Made by a program: the position numbers and the translations under genes. DNA of 64,000 bases from Meira nashicola. Its lineage: Eukaryota; Basidiomycota; Exobasidiomycetes; Exobasidiales; Brachybasidiaceae. Location: assembly GCA_001600355.1 (NCBI GenBank), contig BCJU01000001.1, positions 4,030,013-4,094,012 of the forward strand. The letters are read 5' to 3'. This document shows positions 52,611-63,446 of this stretch, piece by piece. Under the pieces are notes generated by a model. The model searched no databases, was not told the origin of the DNA, and worked only from the letters and a program-made list of their open reading frames with translations. Positions within the stretch are counted from its first letter, which is position 1. Each line of letters starts with the position of its first letter.

Positions 52611-54065
52611 TTATGGATTTGCTTGTTGTGAGGATTGTTGTTGACCGGCTCCTCTTCCACGATTTCGGTTGTGTGGTTTTGTTTGTGTGAAATCTTGACT
52701 TTGTGGAATGGTAGTATTGATGAATGCTTGTTGAGTGGGTGGAATAACTGGCGCTCCATGTTGACCGTTAACTCCGTTCTTTTGCTTCTTGATATTTTCT
52801 TCTTCTTCAGTGATCAAACTTGGGGCAACATAAAGCTTCTTATCGATCGTACTTGGGATCGGTTTGATTTCACATCCCAATTCTTGCTCGATTCTGTATA
52901 AATTGAATCTGTCTTCATACGTGATTAAATTGATGGCCAAACCCAGATGTCCAAAACGACCACTACGACCAACTCTGTGCAAATATGTTTCTGCATTTCT
53001 AGGGAAATCAAACGAGATAACGACATTGACAGCTTGAATATCAATACCACGTGTCAATAAATCAGAGCACACCAAATTACGGCATGCACCGTTACGGAAA
53101 TCATGGAAGACTCTGTTACGGTGAGATTGCAACATCTTTGCATGAGAGTAGAAACAGCTGTAGCCCAACTCGGTAATCTTCTTTGCCAATAATTCCACCC
53201 GATTGGTAGAATTACAGAAGATGATCGACTGATTGATTTGTAGCCGACTGAAAAGTGTATTTAAGCAGTGCACCTTTTGTCTTTCTTCGACGAAAGCATA
53301 GTACTGTGTAACACCTTGGAGTGTCAATTCGTCCATCAAATTAATTTCGTATGGCTTAACCATGTGTTTGTCTTTGAAGTCTTTGACGATGATAGGGAAA
53401 GTAGCACTGAAAAGCATAACTTGTCTCTCTTTTGGCAATAATGCTAGCAATTGTTCAACAACGGGTGTGAATTCGGGCGATAGAAGCTTGTCAGCTTCGT
53501 CCATAACAAATGTTCCGCAATTACTCAAGTCCGCAATTCCTTTTCCTCCCAAATCCAAAATACGACCAGGTGTTCCAACGAGAATATGGACAGGTTGTGA
53601 AAGACGAATGATATCATCCTTTAATGTCGTTCCTCCAGTTGTGACCATAACTTCAATACCCAAATGCTTTCCTAATGTTTTGCAAACTTGACTAGTTTGC
53701 AACGCTAATTCACGAGTGGGAACCAATAAAACTGCTTGAATTTGAGCCTTCTTTGGGTTCAATCTCTCTAGTGAGGGGATCACATATGCTGCCGTCTTAC
53801 CCGTTCCGTTCTTTGCTCTTGCTAAGATATCCCGACCCGTTAGTGCAATCGGAATTGCTTCTTCTTGAATTGGACTTGGCTTCTCAAATCCTGCCTCAAA
53901 GATACCCATTAATAATTCTCTTTTCAAATAAAAATCTTCAAATTCATTTCCTTTCGTTTTCAAAACGTCATCCGTCTGAGGACGTTCATCTCTTCCAACA
54001 CGTGCTTGAATCTCTTGACGCCATTGGGCTTCTGTTTGGCCGGGGGCGGGACCGGAGACAGACAT
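52611..54065 (-). CDS. DHH1: DEAD-box RNA helicase Dhh1 (DDX6)
   Basis: 484 residues, one exon. Translational repressor and decapping activator of P-bodies. A short N-terminal extension leads to the Q motif ([17 protein letters not shown]), [11 protein letters not shown] (Walker A), [29 protein letters not shown], then [13 protein letters not shown] and [10 protein letters not shown]. The spacing and the [20 protein letters not shown] segment are specific for Dhh1/DDX6. The C-terminal ~70 residues are Asn/Gln/Pro-rich, suiting phase separation. The ATG at 54065 begins [12 protein letters not shown]. Confidence 0.97.
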   Translation of the reverse strand: MSVSGPAPGQTEAQWRQEIQARVGRDERPQTDDVLKTKGNEFEDFYLKRELLMGIFEAGFEKPSPIQEEAIPIALTGRDILARAKNGTGKTAAYVIPSLERLNPKKAQIQAVLLVPTRELALQTSQVCKTLGKHLGIEVMVTTGGTTLKDDIIRLSQPVHILVGTPGRILDLGGKGIADLSNCGTFVMDEADKLLSPEFTPVVEQLLALLPKERQVMLFSATFPIIVKDFKDKHMVKPYEINLMDELTLQGVTQYYAFVEERQKVHCLNTLFSRLQINQSIIFCNSTNRVELLAKKITELGYSCFYSHAKMLQSHRNRVFHDFRNGACRNLVCSDLLTRGIDIQAVNVVISFDFPRNAETYLHRVGRSGRFGHLGLAINLITYEDRFNLYRIEQELGCEIKPIPSTIDKKLYVAPSLITEEEENIKKQKNGVNGQHGAPVIPPTQQAFINTTIPQSQDFTQTKPHNRNRGRGAGQQQSSQQANP

Positions 54066-54944
54066 TGTTAGTTTGTACAGTTGGTTCTACAGCGATGATG
54101 GTGTTGTGATTGTGGAAGTATATGCCTAAGAATAGAAAAGAGGCAGAGTTATGGAAACTGTAGTCGTCTTTGGATGTATACAAAATACAAATACAATTGT
54201 TGAGGTTGAAAGACCAAGAAAAAGCGGAGCGAATGAAACCGGTTGAAGGATGGAAATTGCTCACTGATAAACTCCTTCAATTACGGAGTGTCTTTTTTGC
54301 TGCAGCGAATTGGAGCAAAAGTGACAAGTGAGACCAAAATATTCTTACACAGAATTGAAAGGAGGTGGAAATTGATAGGTGTGGATCTCTTTACTGAAGA
54401 GATGTGTATCGAGTGATTAATCGGTTGCAGACGAGATTTGATAAAAGTAAAAAGTTTGAATCTCGACAATAGTTGATTTTGTTTTGTTTATCGAGTCTAT
54501 TCTGTGGTAATGAAAGAGTTGTAGTGCTCCTTTGCGTTGTATATGAGCTCAAATGATTACTGAAAGTCTCTTCTTGTGCGCGCGCACTGTAGTTATTCAA
54601 ACTTCCTCAGAGGAACAAGTAGAAGAGGTTATGATGGTGAAGAAGATTAGCAGGAGCTAAAATTAGTCGATTTTTGCGCTTGAGCGTGATGCTGTGTGCG
54701 AGCTGGCTCGAGCCAGCCGGAAGCGTGCGTGTACACGCCTTTTTTCTATGAACAACGCTAAACCCCGAAATCCGACTTGTCATGCTCGTGTGCATTCCTA
54801 ACTTCCATCTCTTTGACCATTTGCCGACCATATCTTGTTCGATATCAATGAAAATACTAGAGAGGTACGGAATGACTTTTGACTATTCCTCCGTACCGAT
54901 TGGTAGCAACGAATTTTTCAACTTTTGATCCAAGATTAATCAGA
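54066..54944. other. divergent intergenic region DHH1 / F-box-like gene
   Basis: About 0.88 kb with no supported gene, including a long DHH1 leader. It contains a perfect 16-bp palindrome (54702-54717) and CG-rich patches at 54571-54584 and 54719-54735. Confidence 0.5.
54702..54717. promoter_or_regulatory. perfect 16-bp palindrome
   Basis: GCTGGCTCGAGCCAGC reads the same on both strands. It lies 228 bp before the F-box-like ATG and 637 bp before the DHH1 ATG. It could be a binding site for a dimeric factor; no known fungal factor is matched with certainty. Confidence 0.45.
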
Positions 54945-56606
54945 ATGAATGGCAAACCTCACAATACTCCACATTCAACCAAAATGGGCAAGGAAGACAA
55001 ATCTAAGTCGAAAGATACACAGACGTTTACTGGAAGCGGCGGTGGATTGAAGGATCCGCAGAATTCTGGCAACATCTCTCATCGAGTACCCATCGATATA
55101 GTATTGCAAATATTAACATATTATGCAACTTTATCACCTTCCTGTGCTGTAAATGCACTTTTAATCTCCAAAGAGTTTAATCCTACAGTCGAATCGGGCA
55201 CATATGATTGTGTATCTCTATGTTCTGTTCGTGCAATGGAAGCATTTCTTAAATTGACCAAAAAACACTCTAGAATTGCACGCAAAGTGACTTCGTTATG
55301 GATCGCACCAGTGCATTCAGACTCAGATTTGATCACAGTTCTGGCGCCTCCCACCAGTGATTCTTCTTTTGAACAACGTCAAAGAAGAGTACAAGCAATT
55401 GCTCGAGAGATTTTACGTAGCTGTCGTCGACTTCGTCACCTTGCCCTTGACGGAGGCTTTGTAACACCTCAATCTGCAACCGCATTCGGAACAGCATCTA
55501 AACCTCAAACATTATTATGCGTTAACCCACACAGCTTTTTGGGAAACTTTTCCGCTCCAATCTTTCGATCTACAATTCAAAGGCTAGAAGTTGTGGATAC
55601 AACTTTAGCCGTCGAAGAAATTGATGAAATTCGTCAAATGAATGGTTTACGAAAATTCTTTTGGACAAATCCTCGTGCTAAAGCTGACGTGACCAGAGAT
55701 GTTAGCGTTTTACTTCGTATACTTTCGCCTAGAGGAAGAGATTTGTTAGCAAGAATGGATGAAGAAGCTGCAGTATCGATAGGAATTGATTTTGTAGGAG
55801 ATACAGAAGCGGCGACGCAAGAAATGATTGTCGAACAACAACAAAGATTATTGGAAGCATTGTCGATTAATGGAACAGCATTACCGGAGAAAGCGCGAAT
55901 GAACGATAAACTGAAAACAATCTGCACAACTACCTCGCAAGGACGAGCCGCTGCTTTAGCTGCTACATTCAAGAAGATCGTAGATAATTTAAAGTATCCT
56001 GAAAGTTTTAACGTAGAAGGAAGACCGGAAATTGCAAATATGCAAGATGCTCAAATTGGAGACGGCGAAGATGATGTCACTCAAGTGATGCGAACTGTCA
56101 AACAGGGAAGCTTTTACGTAGATTCTTCACAGGCCAATAGCACTTCAATCCATCCACTCTCAGGAGTTGAATTGCAAACAAGAGCACTTACTTCACTTTT
56201 GCATGCACTAAGAAAGCCTAAAGCAAGAATAAATAACCCAGATTTTCGAAGTGATGAAAATGAAAATGAAGAGGACGAAGATGATGACGATGAAGTGGTA
56301 GAAGAATGGGAAGCGTTACGCGATCTTGTTTGCCAACGTAAATTGTCCAGTACTACACCATTGCAACGATATTTTGCAAACATGAATGCTGGAAGTACCA
56401 ATTCTATCTGGCTTGGCGGTCCTGCTGCGAATATGGATCGTTCTGCTGGAAATAGTGGAAGAAATAGTCAATCTGCGTCTGGAACGCAAACACCTTCTCA
56501 TGGTCGTACAGAAGAGGAGGTTGACGGTGGAAGAGCTTTGCAGCGTATTTGGTATCGCTGGCTAGATCAAGTCAGGAACGGAGAATTAGATCATGATATG
56601 CTATAA
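54945..56606 (+). CDS. F-box-like hypothetical protein
   Basis: 553 residues from the first in-frame ATG (54945); a second ATG at 54984 has a better context (aaaATGG). The open frame upstream to 54879 starts with TTG. Near residues 45-95 there is an F-box-like segment (RVPIDIVLQILTYYATL, then ALLISKEFNP and SGTYDCVSLCSVRAM), followed by leucine-containing helical repeats that compare with the substrate-binding halves of basidiomycete F-box proteins. An acidic run (Glu/Asp-rich) lies near 440-455, and a Ser/Asn/Gly-rich stretch near 505-530. The C-terminus is hydrophilic. The F-box assignment is by pattern only; the substrate and any Skp1 contact are inference. Confidence 0.6.
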   Translation: MNGKPHNTPHSTKMGKEDKSKSKDTQTFTGSGGGLKDPQNSGNISHRVPIDIVLQILTYYATLSPSCAVNALLISKEFNPTVESGTYDCVSLCSVRAMEAFLKLTKKHSRIARKVTSLWIAPVHSDSDLITVLAPPTSDSSFEQRQRRVQAIAREILRSCRRLRHLALDGGFVTPQSATAFGTASKPQTLLCVNPHSFLGNFSAPIFRSTIQRLEVVDTTLAVEEIDEIRQMNGLRKFFWTNPRAKADVTRDVSVLLRILSPRGRDLLARMDEEAAVSIGIDFVGDTEAATQEMIVEQQQRLLEALSINGTALPEKARMNDKLKTICTTTSQGRAAALAATFKKIVDNLKYPESFNVEGRPEIANMQDAQIGDGEDDVTQVMRTVKQGSFYVDSSQANSTSIHPLSGVELQTRALTSLLHALRKPKARINNPDFRSDENENEEDEDDDDEVVEEWEALRDLVCQRKLSSTTPLQRYFANMNAGSTNSIWLGGPAANMDRSAGNSGRNSQSASGTQTPSHGRTEEEVDGGRALQRIWYRWLDQVRNGELDHDML

Positions 56607-56855
56607 ATCATAGGATGTTGTATTATATGTAAATTAATAGTATGCTGTAATGTCAATTACGTAGACAATCTGATCTGTTCACTTTGACAATAATTTTATC
56701 TCATTAGGTATGCTTTTTCGTAAGATCAAGAAAACAGCTCATCCTGAATTTTAGGGCTTTCAGGAAAGAGGAGCAAGATCTGACAGCGGGGGATAGTAAG
56801 AGAAAAGAGTGTGTACATGAAGAAACGAGTGGTATTTTTTTTTCAGGTGAACAAT

Positions 56856-59837
56856 CTATGATCCTCCATTCACCCGATCTCTCAACATGCCTAGCAATTG
56901 TTGATAGCTTGGCGTTTGTTCGTATCTGTCCAAAATCAACATGGATAATGCCCATAAACGTAAGCTTGGCTCGCCATCTTCCTTGACGACGTACAAATCC
57001 GGTCTATAAACACCGCGTCTAGATGTTTGTATATGTTCGATGATTGCGTTCACACGTTGGTTCATGCTGTTTTCCAATTTAGGCAACGTTGTCTTTCCTC
57101 CTTGAACGGCAGAATAAGTTGGAGCGTCAAATACGTCAAGGCAAAGTTGCGGCACTGCATCTCTGCCCAACCATAAGAAGATCGATTGACCGTTCTCGAT
57201 GATGTACAATCCATATCGCTCAAAGTGTTCCGAGGATAAGTTCAATTTGGGCGGCATAACCAATGCTTCTCCTTCAGGTCGTGTTCCTGCTTCGGGTGGC
57301 ATACTGTGTAATGCAAACAAGTTTGGAACGAGATAAGGAACCAATTGTTGACTTGGCATTGTTGTCAATAAAGCTTGAGCGTACGAACGTAAATCTGAAG
57401 GAATTTGAGCACTCGATCGCAGCGCCACATTCTTCATCAAACCAAGCACGAGCAAAGGCAATAAAGCCATATTGGAAGAAATACTGAGTTGTGGACTGGG
57501 TCCTGTTCCCGCACTAGTCATTGTGCTCTTGTATGTCGAGAAGACGTCAACCGCCTTGTTCATTAACGCATCACGAGCATCTTCCAAGCGTGCGTGAATA
57601 CTGCGTTCAACCGCTTTGCTGGCCAACAATGATGCAATGGCAACTTGATCAGCGCTCGAATAAACTTCCGACATACTGCTTGTCGTTGGCAATGCAAGAT
57701 TAACCACACGAATCCTGCGCTCTCCATAACTTGTACTGTGTAAGACGACAGATTGGAACACGACAAATGGTGCATTGATCGTTTCTTCGATCTCGCATTC
57801 AATTGCATAATTTTGATCCAAAGGTACAGCAGGCAATGCCAAAAGATCTGTAGAACGAACAAAGAAATTTCCATAAAATTGAGTTGCACGAAGACCTTTT
57901 GTGCAACGTAGACGTAAAACTGCTTCGTAACTGATCGGACTTGCCAACACTGCTCCGAATTCGTGAGCAAACTTGAGCGCATCTTCCGATCGTGCTGCAC
58001 TGAAACCCTTGTAAAAGTAGGTTTGACCACCAGTGTATCTAGGTAAACAGCTCAAAGTTGCAACGTCTGTATATCCTGGAGCGAATAAGAACATATCCAC
58101 GGATACTTGACTACGCGAACAATCGATCGGGAATGTTTTATAAAATGTCGAAGCTGCTCCTAACAATGTGCTCTCTTTTGATGTTCCCAGTAGCTTAGAA
58201 TCTTCTCGTACCTTCAATGCACCTGGTCCAACGTTTGGCAAAGATGCAGTCAAGGTTATAATCTTACCTCCGATAGGTGAGATGAGTTTGTAAGCAGCTT
58301 GCAATGCAGCTCCCATGGCGGATCCAGAAGAGGTATTGTCTTTGAACATATCTCCTAAACGGGTGAGTAATGCTTCAAATCCGGCTCGCGATTCGGATAA
58401 ATTGACAAGAATATCGTTTGGCTTGGGTAGGAACACATCGTCCAAATCACTGACTACCAACATTTCCGGTTCGGAGACCCCGGCAGGCAAGCAGAAGAAA
58501 TGCAAGCTTGCATCCACACCGATCAAAGCAACCTTTGTACGATTGTCAGAATTTGGAAGACGATCAAGAGATTCCAAGATTGTACGTGCGGCTGTAGCAG
58601 CCATTCCTGATGCAATTCCGGCAACAGATACATCGATCAAAAAGACATAAACGGGAGGTTGAGGTGGGCGGACCATGTATTCGCGAGGAGCAATAAATTC
58701 TACCACGCTGTGATTCAGCTCAGGTCGTGACCATCGATCGGCTGGTTGATTCTTTTCTTGATCCCAGTCAAACAATTGAGGAACCTCGTTTGAGATATTA
58801 CACATACAACATTTCCATCTATTTCCTCCTTCGATGAATTGGACGTAAGGGTTGATGTACGTCCTACATCTACGACAACGAGCAATGACAGTATCCGTAA
58901 CAACAGGCACAGGTTCATCCCCATCTTCCTCGCGTACTGAACGGTAAGGCGACAAAACCAAACCTAGAGGCAATCTTGATTTAGTCAATAAAGAAGAAGT
59001 AGTAGGGATGGCATTCAGGGTGCATCTCTGGTAAGAAGGGTCTGCGTTTGCTTTTGGGTTAGTGGAGACACTTGCATTTGGTGGTAGTCGAATCTCTGGC
59101 GGGGGACGCTCTAGATCGGCCAGATTGGGTTGTGCGTTTGATAGATTGACTGTGACCAAAGGATTGCCCTTTCCGCCTCCAATGCCCATACCTTGGAATT
59201 GATTTGCCATTGAATTGAAAGATGATGCTCCATTTTGACCATATCCTCCCATTGCAGGTGCTGCAGAGGGAGCGTGCTGATGACCATAAGGATTAGGTGG
59301 AGGAGTAGGCTGAGGTTGAAATTGAGCAGGCTGTGCGGGTGTTGCAGCCGCATTTCCTTGAGGAGCAGCAGGAGTGAACAATTGTGGAGTAGCATTTTGA
59401 GCATCTAAACCAACAGCAGGATTTCCCGTAGCACCTGCATTATATTGAGCACCTGGATCGAAACCTCCGCTAAAGCTTATACTGTTTGCTGCTAAATGCG
59501 CAGTTGGGTAAGCTCTTCTTTTAGAAGCTCCCGTTGTTGTTGGTGGAGGAGGAGAAGCAGCTGAATTGTTCGCCTGTGGTGGACTGGTAGGTGAAGCAAA
59601 TTGTGGTGCTCCTTGTGCTGCTAAAGATTGACGCATGACAGGAGGACCTTGCATTGGAGGCATTGACATTCTTGCTTGGCCTTGAGGATGTGTCGGTCTG
59701 GGCGGAGAAGCGGCTGTTGGAGGTTGCCAGCTTGTACGACCGGTAGCAGTTTCAATAAATACAAATCTACCTGCATTTGCATCGTATTGTTGCACCCAGC
59801 CAGGTGGTAGATTAGGAGGAGGCTGATTTGAAGCCAT
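56856..59837 (-). CDS. SEC24: COPII coat protein Sec24 with N-terminal WW domain
   Basis: 993 residues from the ATG at 59837 (the upstream frame to 59882 begins with TTG). Cargo-binding subunit of the Sec23/Sec24 layer on ER exit vesicles. Residues about 8-40 form a WW domain ([20 protein letters not shown], then TGRTSWQPP), a Pro/Ala/Gln-rich stretch follows to ~270, then the Sec24 core: zinc finger [12 protein letters not shown] with a later CCMC near 320-345, the trunk domain ([20 protein letters not shown]), beta-sandwich, helical domain, and a gelsolin-like end ([18 protein letters not shown]). The order and length are typical apart from the WW addition. It is convergent with the F-box-like gene (250 bp). 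Confidence 0.95.
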   Translation of the reverse strand: MASNQPPPNLPPGWVQQYDANAGRFVFIETATGRTSWQPPTAASPPRPTHPQGQARMSMPPMQGPPVMRQSLAAQGAPQFASPTSPPQANNSAASPPPPTTTGASKRRAYPTAHLAANSISFSGGFDPGAQYNAGATGNPAVGLDAQNATPQLFTPAAPQGNAAATPAQPAQFQPQPTPPPNPYGHQHAPSAAPAMGGYGQNGASSFNSMANQFQGMGIGGGKGNPLVTVNLSNAQPNLADLERPPPEIRLPPNASVSTNPKANADPSYQRCTLNAIPTTSSLLTKSRLPLGLVLSPYRSVREEDGDEPVPVVTDTVIARCRRCRTYINPYVQFIEGGNRWKCCMCNISNEVPQLFDWDQEKNQPADRWSRPELNHSVVEFIAPREYMVRPPQPPVYVFLIDVSVAGIASGMAATAARTILESLDRLPNSDNRTKVALIGVDASLHFFCLPAGVSEPEMLVVSDLDDVFLPKPNDILVNLSESRAGFEALLTRLGDMFKDNTSSGSAMGAALQAAYKLISPIGGKIITLTASLPNVGPGALKVREDSKLLGTSKESTLLGAASTFYKTFPIDCSRSQVSVDMFLFAPGYTDVATLSCLPRYTGGQTYFYKGFSAARSEDALKFAHEFGAVLASPISYEAVLRLRCTKGLRATQFYGNFFVRSTDLLALPAVPLDQNYAIECEIEETINAPFVVFQSVVLHSTSYGERRIRVVNLALPTTSSMSEVYSSADQVAIASLLASKAVERSIHARLEDARDALMNKAVDVFSTYKSTMTSAGTGPSPQLSISSNMALLPLLVLGLMKNVALRSSAQIPSDLRSYAQALLTTMPSQQLVPYLVPNLFALHSMPPEAGTRPEGEALVMPPKLNLSSEHFERYGLYIIENGQSIFLWLGRDAVPQLCLDVFDAPTYSAVQGGKTTLPKLENSMNQRVNAIIEHIQTSRRGVYRPDLYVVKEDGEPSLRLWALSMLILDRYEQTPSYQQLLGMLRDRVNGGS

Positions 59838-60572
59838 CTTTGCAGAGAAGGAGAAAAAGACGGAAAGCAAGAAGTACTTCAAATCAACACGAAAGCAAGA
59901 CCCAACAGTTTCGAAATTTCGAAAAACTTGACCTCAATGTCAGTTGAAGATGAGAAAGACGAAAAAGTGATCGTTACAGCTCTTGGATACGATGATTGGA
60001 GTGTGAAAGCTTTGATCTTGTGTCGCACGAACTAAGAATCGAATCACCTGAAATGATATTGCTACGTATGTATTCTAGTACTACGTGTAAGTCTTTTGCG
60101 CTACGCCTGTGTTTGTTCCCTTGGAAGATTAGAAAAGCGTGCGCCGTGCACTAAATCTCCCTAGGCGGTGATTTGCCTAGCTCGCCAGCTGTTAACATTC
60201 GCGTTCCTTAGTAAAAAATAAGCTGGTGGCATATTAAGGTGAGTTGAGAAGCTGCGCGAGCGCTGCGCAGTGCTAACTACCTAGTCTATTCCGTTACTGA
60301 GCTGAAGGAAGACATTCTCAAATCCAAAGTTTAAGTCGAATGTAGCTACACATGTCACTTGTATACAATCAATCACATCTATGAAAAGATTTTGCATTGA
60401 GCTATCTATAGAATTTTCATCTTTTGACCAAGAGAACGCGAACATATGTAATAAATTCTTCTCATTATTACGTAAACATAGTCTAACTTTCTGATGACCG
60501 CTTCACCTGCATCTCAAGGTCAGAAGATCTCTTCCTACGTAACACGCAGGCGTCTGGCTAAACTTTCTTGGC

Positions 60573-60579
60573 TATAAAA
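60573..60579 (+). promoter_or_regulatory. TATA box, candidate for TUP1
   Basis: TATAAAA in a well-formed context (ggctataaaagtcc). It is 600 bp before the TUP1 ATG, so it would give a leader of about 570 bases unless an intron removes part of it. Confidence 0.35.
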
Positions 60580-61080
60580 GTCCTTCAGTTGTCGGGGAAA
60601 TAGACAATTTGCCTTACACACTCTCTCACGAATTGGCAACAATTAGCCGACGCTAAACGTATTCATCGCGTGCGGCAGGACAGCAATCAAGCCTGATTCT
60701 ATATGCATTATTAGTCTACGCTTTAATCAACGAAAATCAAAATTGCGGCCCAGGATTTGTGGCTCAAACAGTGCATTATTAGAGATTCTCTTTAGACATG
60801 CAGAGAAAGACAGCATTTTTAGCACGCCGCGTCAAACTGCACCAACGCACAAACGCACGCTTGTCAATTCATTCACATGTATGTAGTCTATGTATGCCCT
60901 CCCAAGTTCCATCCACTCATACAACTTCCTTGTACCTTTGTTCCATATTCGTCGCACGTCATCTTCAAACGCACGGCCTTGCGCGCGCATTGACGGGAAT
61001 CACATCACAATTGATCATAGAGAACGAAACTTTGATAGGTGATTGTTGTTGACTTTGGATTCAGACGTAATTCTTTTGGC

Positions 61081-61099
61081 AAAAAAAAAAAAAAAAAAA
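61081..61099 (+). repeat. poly-A tract, 19 bases
   Basis: Nineteen consecutive A, 80 bp before the TUP1 ATG. Such tracts exclude nucleosomes when they are in promoters; in a leader this one would bind poly(A)-binding protein. Confidence 0.6.
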
Positions 61100-61178
61100 G
61101 AAGGATTAAAAATTGGCTAGCATTTATTCACATTTTCTTGGACGCGAATACCAAAACCCGCGCAAATAGCCATCTTCA

Positions 61179-63104
61179 ATGTCCTCTAAAATGTATGGCA
61201 ATCATCGATCACTCGTTCCATCCGGCGGTGCTTCAGGCTCTGGTCCACCACCACCTCCAGGAGCAGGTCCTAATCCAGCTTCAGGCTCTAATGGTGGCCC
61301 TCCAATGGCACCTGGCGGTCCAGTAGGTGGTCCGAATGCGGGCCCTGGCTCTGCTCAACCTGTTGGACCAGGCGGTGCAGGAGGAGGAGGTGCATCTTCA
61401 GCTTCAGCAGCACGATTGGCCGATTTGTTGGATTTCGTTCGTCATGAATTCGATCTGATCAGTGGAGAGACTAGTACTTTGAAGGGGCAGCGTGATGAAT
61501 TGGACAGTAGAATCGGACAACAAATCAGCGAAGTTCAATTGATGCAACAACATATTATGGATCTTGAATCTCGGCATACTGCAATGTCACAACAATACGA
61601 AGAAGAAATCAAAAGACTACGACATATGCTTGATTCACGCGGTCCAGAAAGTCAAAGTGGAGCAAGTGCACCTCCTCATTTACCTACTTCTACTTCTGGT
61701 CCACCACAATTAGCTCCAGGTGGCTCAAAAGCTGGCGGCCCTCCTCCTGCTTTCGGTGCTCCACCAGGTGCATACCGCAATGGATACGAACGTGAGCGTG
61801 GCCCAAGTTCCGGCGAAGGCCCTGGCGGTAAACGTCCTAGACCCGACGAGCGTGAACGAGATGGACGATATGCACCACCAAGTCCTGAAATGGAGAGAGA
61901 TCGTGATGGCGGAAGGCCAGCTGCATCGTCGAAGAAAGAGGGAGGTGCATATCCATATCCTTCACGCGATCATGAGCCTTCTCCAGCCCCCAACGCAGCG
62001 GCAGGCAACAATAGCCTTGCTAATTTGAGCGAACTTGATCCTGAAGATGTACCGAAGGATTTGAAAAAGGAAGGAAGTGATTGGTGGGCAATTTTCAACC
62101 CGAAGGTAAAAAGACAATTGGACGTCAGCCTAGTTCATACTTTAATGCACGAAAGTGTCGTGTGTTGCGTTCGTTTTTCGCCTGATGGAAAATTCTTGGC
62201 TACAGGATGCAATAAAAGTGCTCAGATTTACGATACAAAAACAGGAGCAAAGACTTGCGTCTTGTCCGATCAACCGCCAAATCACAAGGGAGATTTGTAT
62301 ATTCGCTCAGTCTGTTTCTCACCATGTGGAAGATTCTTGGCAACCGGAGCCGAAGATAGACAAATCCGATTGTGGAATATTTCGACAAAGAAGGTCAAGC
62401 ATCTATTCACAGGACACAAACAAGAAATTTACTCTTTGGACTTTTCACGCGATGGTCGTATAATCGCGAGTGGAAGTGGAGACAAGACTGTGCGAATTTG
62501 GGATGTGGACAGTGGACAATTGTTACACACTCTTTACACATCTCCAGGACAAGAACAAGGACCAAGCGAAGCAGGCGTGACAAGCGTTAGCATCAGTTCT
62601 GATAGTAGATTGGTGGCTGCAGGTGCATTAGATACTCTTGTTCGTGTTTGGGATGCAAGAACAGGTCAGCCTTTGGAGAAACTTCGTGGTCACAAAGATA
62701 GCATTTATAGCGTCAGCTTTGCACCTGATGGACGTTCGTTGATTAGTGGAAGTCTAGATAAAACATTAAAGATGTGGGATCTTTCTGGAACGATTCGCGC
62801 TCTTGATCAAAATGTTCCAGATGAAGAAAAGATGCACAATGCCGTTTGTGCTACCACCTTTTTGGGTCATAAAGATTACGTTTTGTCAGTTTCTTGCTCA
62901 CCCGATGGCATGTGGATTGCATCAGGATCAAAAGATCGCGGCGTACAATTCTGGGACCCTAGAACGGCACAAGCACAATTGGTATTGCAAGGACACAAGA
63001 ATAGTGTGATTGCAATTCATCTAAGTCCAGCAGGAGGATTATTGGCAAGTGGTTCAGGAGATTTCAATGCACGCGTTTGGAAATATGAACAGATTGCCTC
63101 ATAA
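61179..63104 (+). CDS. TUP1: general transcriptional corepressor Tup1
   Basis: 641 residues, one exon. Partner of Ssn6/Cyc8 in repression of many fungal genes. A Gly/Pro-rich leader (1-~75) is followed by the Tup1 tetramerisation and Ssn6-binding helix (about 77-150, RLADLLDFVRHEFDLISGE and later MQQHIMDLESRHTAMSQQYEEE), a Pro/Gly/Arg-rich linker, then DLKKEGSDWWAIFNPKVKRQ, the conserved strand entering the WD40 propeller, and seven WD repeats (about 320-641; for example IRLWNIS, VRIWDVD, VRVWDAR, LKMWDLS, VQFWDPR, ARVWKYE). An ATG four codons in has a good context too. Confidence 0.96.
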   Translation: MSSKMYGNHRSLVPSGGASGSGPPPPPGAGPNPASGSNGGPPMAPGGPVGGPNAGPGSAQPVGPGGAGGGGASSASAARLADLLDFVRHEFDLISGETSTLKGQRDELDSRIGQQISEVQLMQQHIMDLESRHTAMSQQYEEEIKRLRHMLDSRGPESQSGASAPPHLPTSTSGPPQLAPGGSKAGGPPPAFGAPPGAYRNGYERERGPSSGEGPGGKRPRPDERERDGRYAPPSPEMERDRDGGRPAASSKKEGGAYPYPSRDHEPSPAPNAAAGNNSLANLSELDPEDVPKDLKKEGSDWWAIFNPKVKRQLDVSLVHTLMHESVVCCVRFSPDGKFLATGCNKSAQIYDTKTGAKTCVLSDQPPNHKGDLYIRSVCFSPCGRFLATGAEDRQIRLWNISTKKVKHLFTGHKQEIYSLDFSRDGRIIASGSGDKTVRIWDVDSGQLLHTLYTSPGQEQGPSEAGVTSVSISSDSRLVAAGALDTLVRVWDARTGQPLEKLRGHKDSIYSVSFAPDGRSLISGSLDKTLKMWDLSGTIRALDQNVPDEEKMHNAVCATTFLGHKDYVLSVSCSPDGMWIASGSKDRGVQFWDPRTAQAQLVLQGHKNSVIAIHLSPAGGLLASGSGDFNARVWKYEQIAS

Positions 63105-63446
63105 AATAGGCATTTATGATCATGAATATACAACAAAGACAATGTTCATATGTAGTAAAAGCATTATTGACCTGAAAAAAAAAGACTTTTCAAAAGGCTT
63201 GTAATGCGCTTGTCCTCCACTCTTCTCTCGATCTTTATTTCTTTTTCTTATATATTTGTGTACTATGAATCGAAAGATGAAAAAATTTCCGTCCTTTGAA
63301 TTTTATTTGAAACTTGAAGTATGTTTAGCATTACTATGAAGCACACACACAAAGTGGTCACCAAATCGACTGGATAGATACTTGAATTTTATTATTTACG
63401 CTGATGAGAGAGATATAGAGAGAATGTAACAAAAGATAACAACACA
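63105..63446. other. convergent 3' intergenic region TUP1 / malate synthase
   Basis: 342 bp, AT-rich, between two convergent stops; both poly(A) sites must lie here. No gene is seen. Confidence 0.45.

Larger units (their letters stand above)
59838..61178. other. divergent intergenic region SEC24 / TUP1
   Basis: 1.34 kb with no recognisable gene. It includes the SEC24 promoter and a probably long TUP1 leader: a TATA box at 60573-60579, then ~600 bases with several upstream ATGs (for example 60798, 84 codons) and a 19-base poly-A run before the TUP1 ATG. CG-rich patches at 60251-60272 contain repeated ctgcgc/gcgcag elements. Confidence 0.5.

Noticed and set aside
3608..54065. mRNA-decay cluster (DcpS, Ccr4, Dhh1)
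   Set aside because: The three genes are 30 to 50 kb apart with unrelated genes between; co-occurrence in this window is probably chance.
60798..61052. 84-codon frame before TUP1
   Set aside because: No recognisable protein; composition fits a leader uORF better than a gene.
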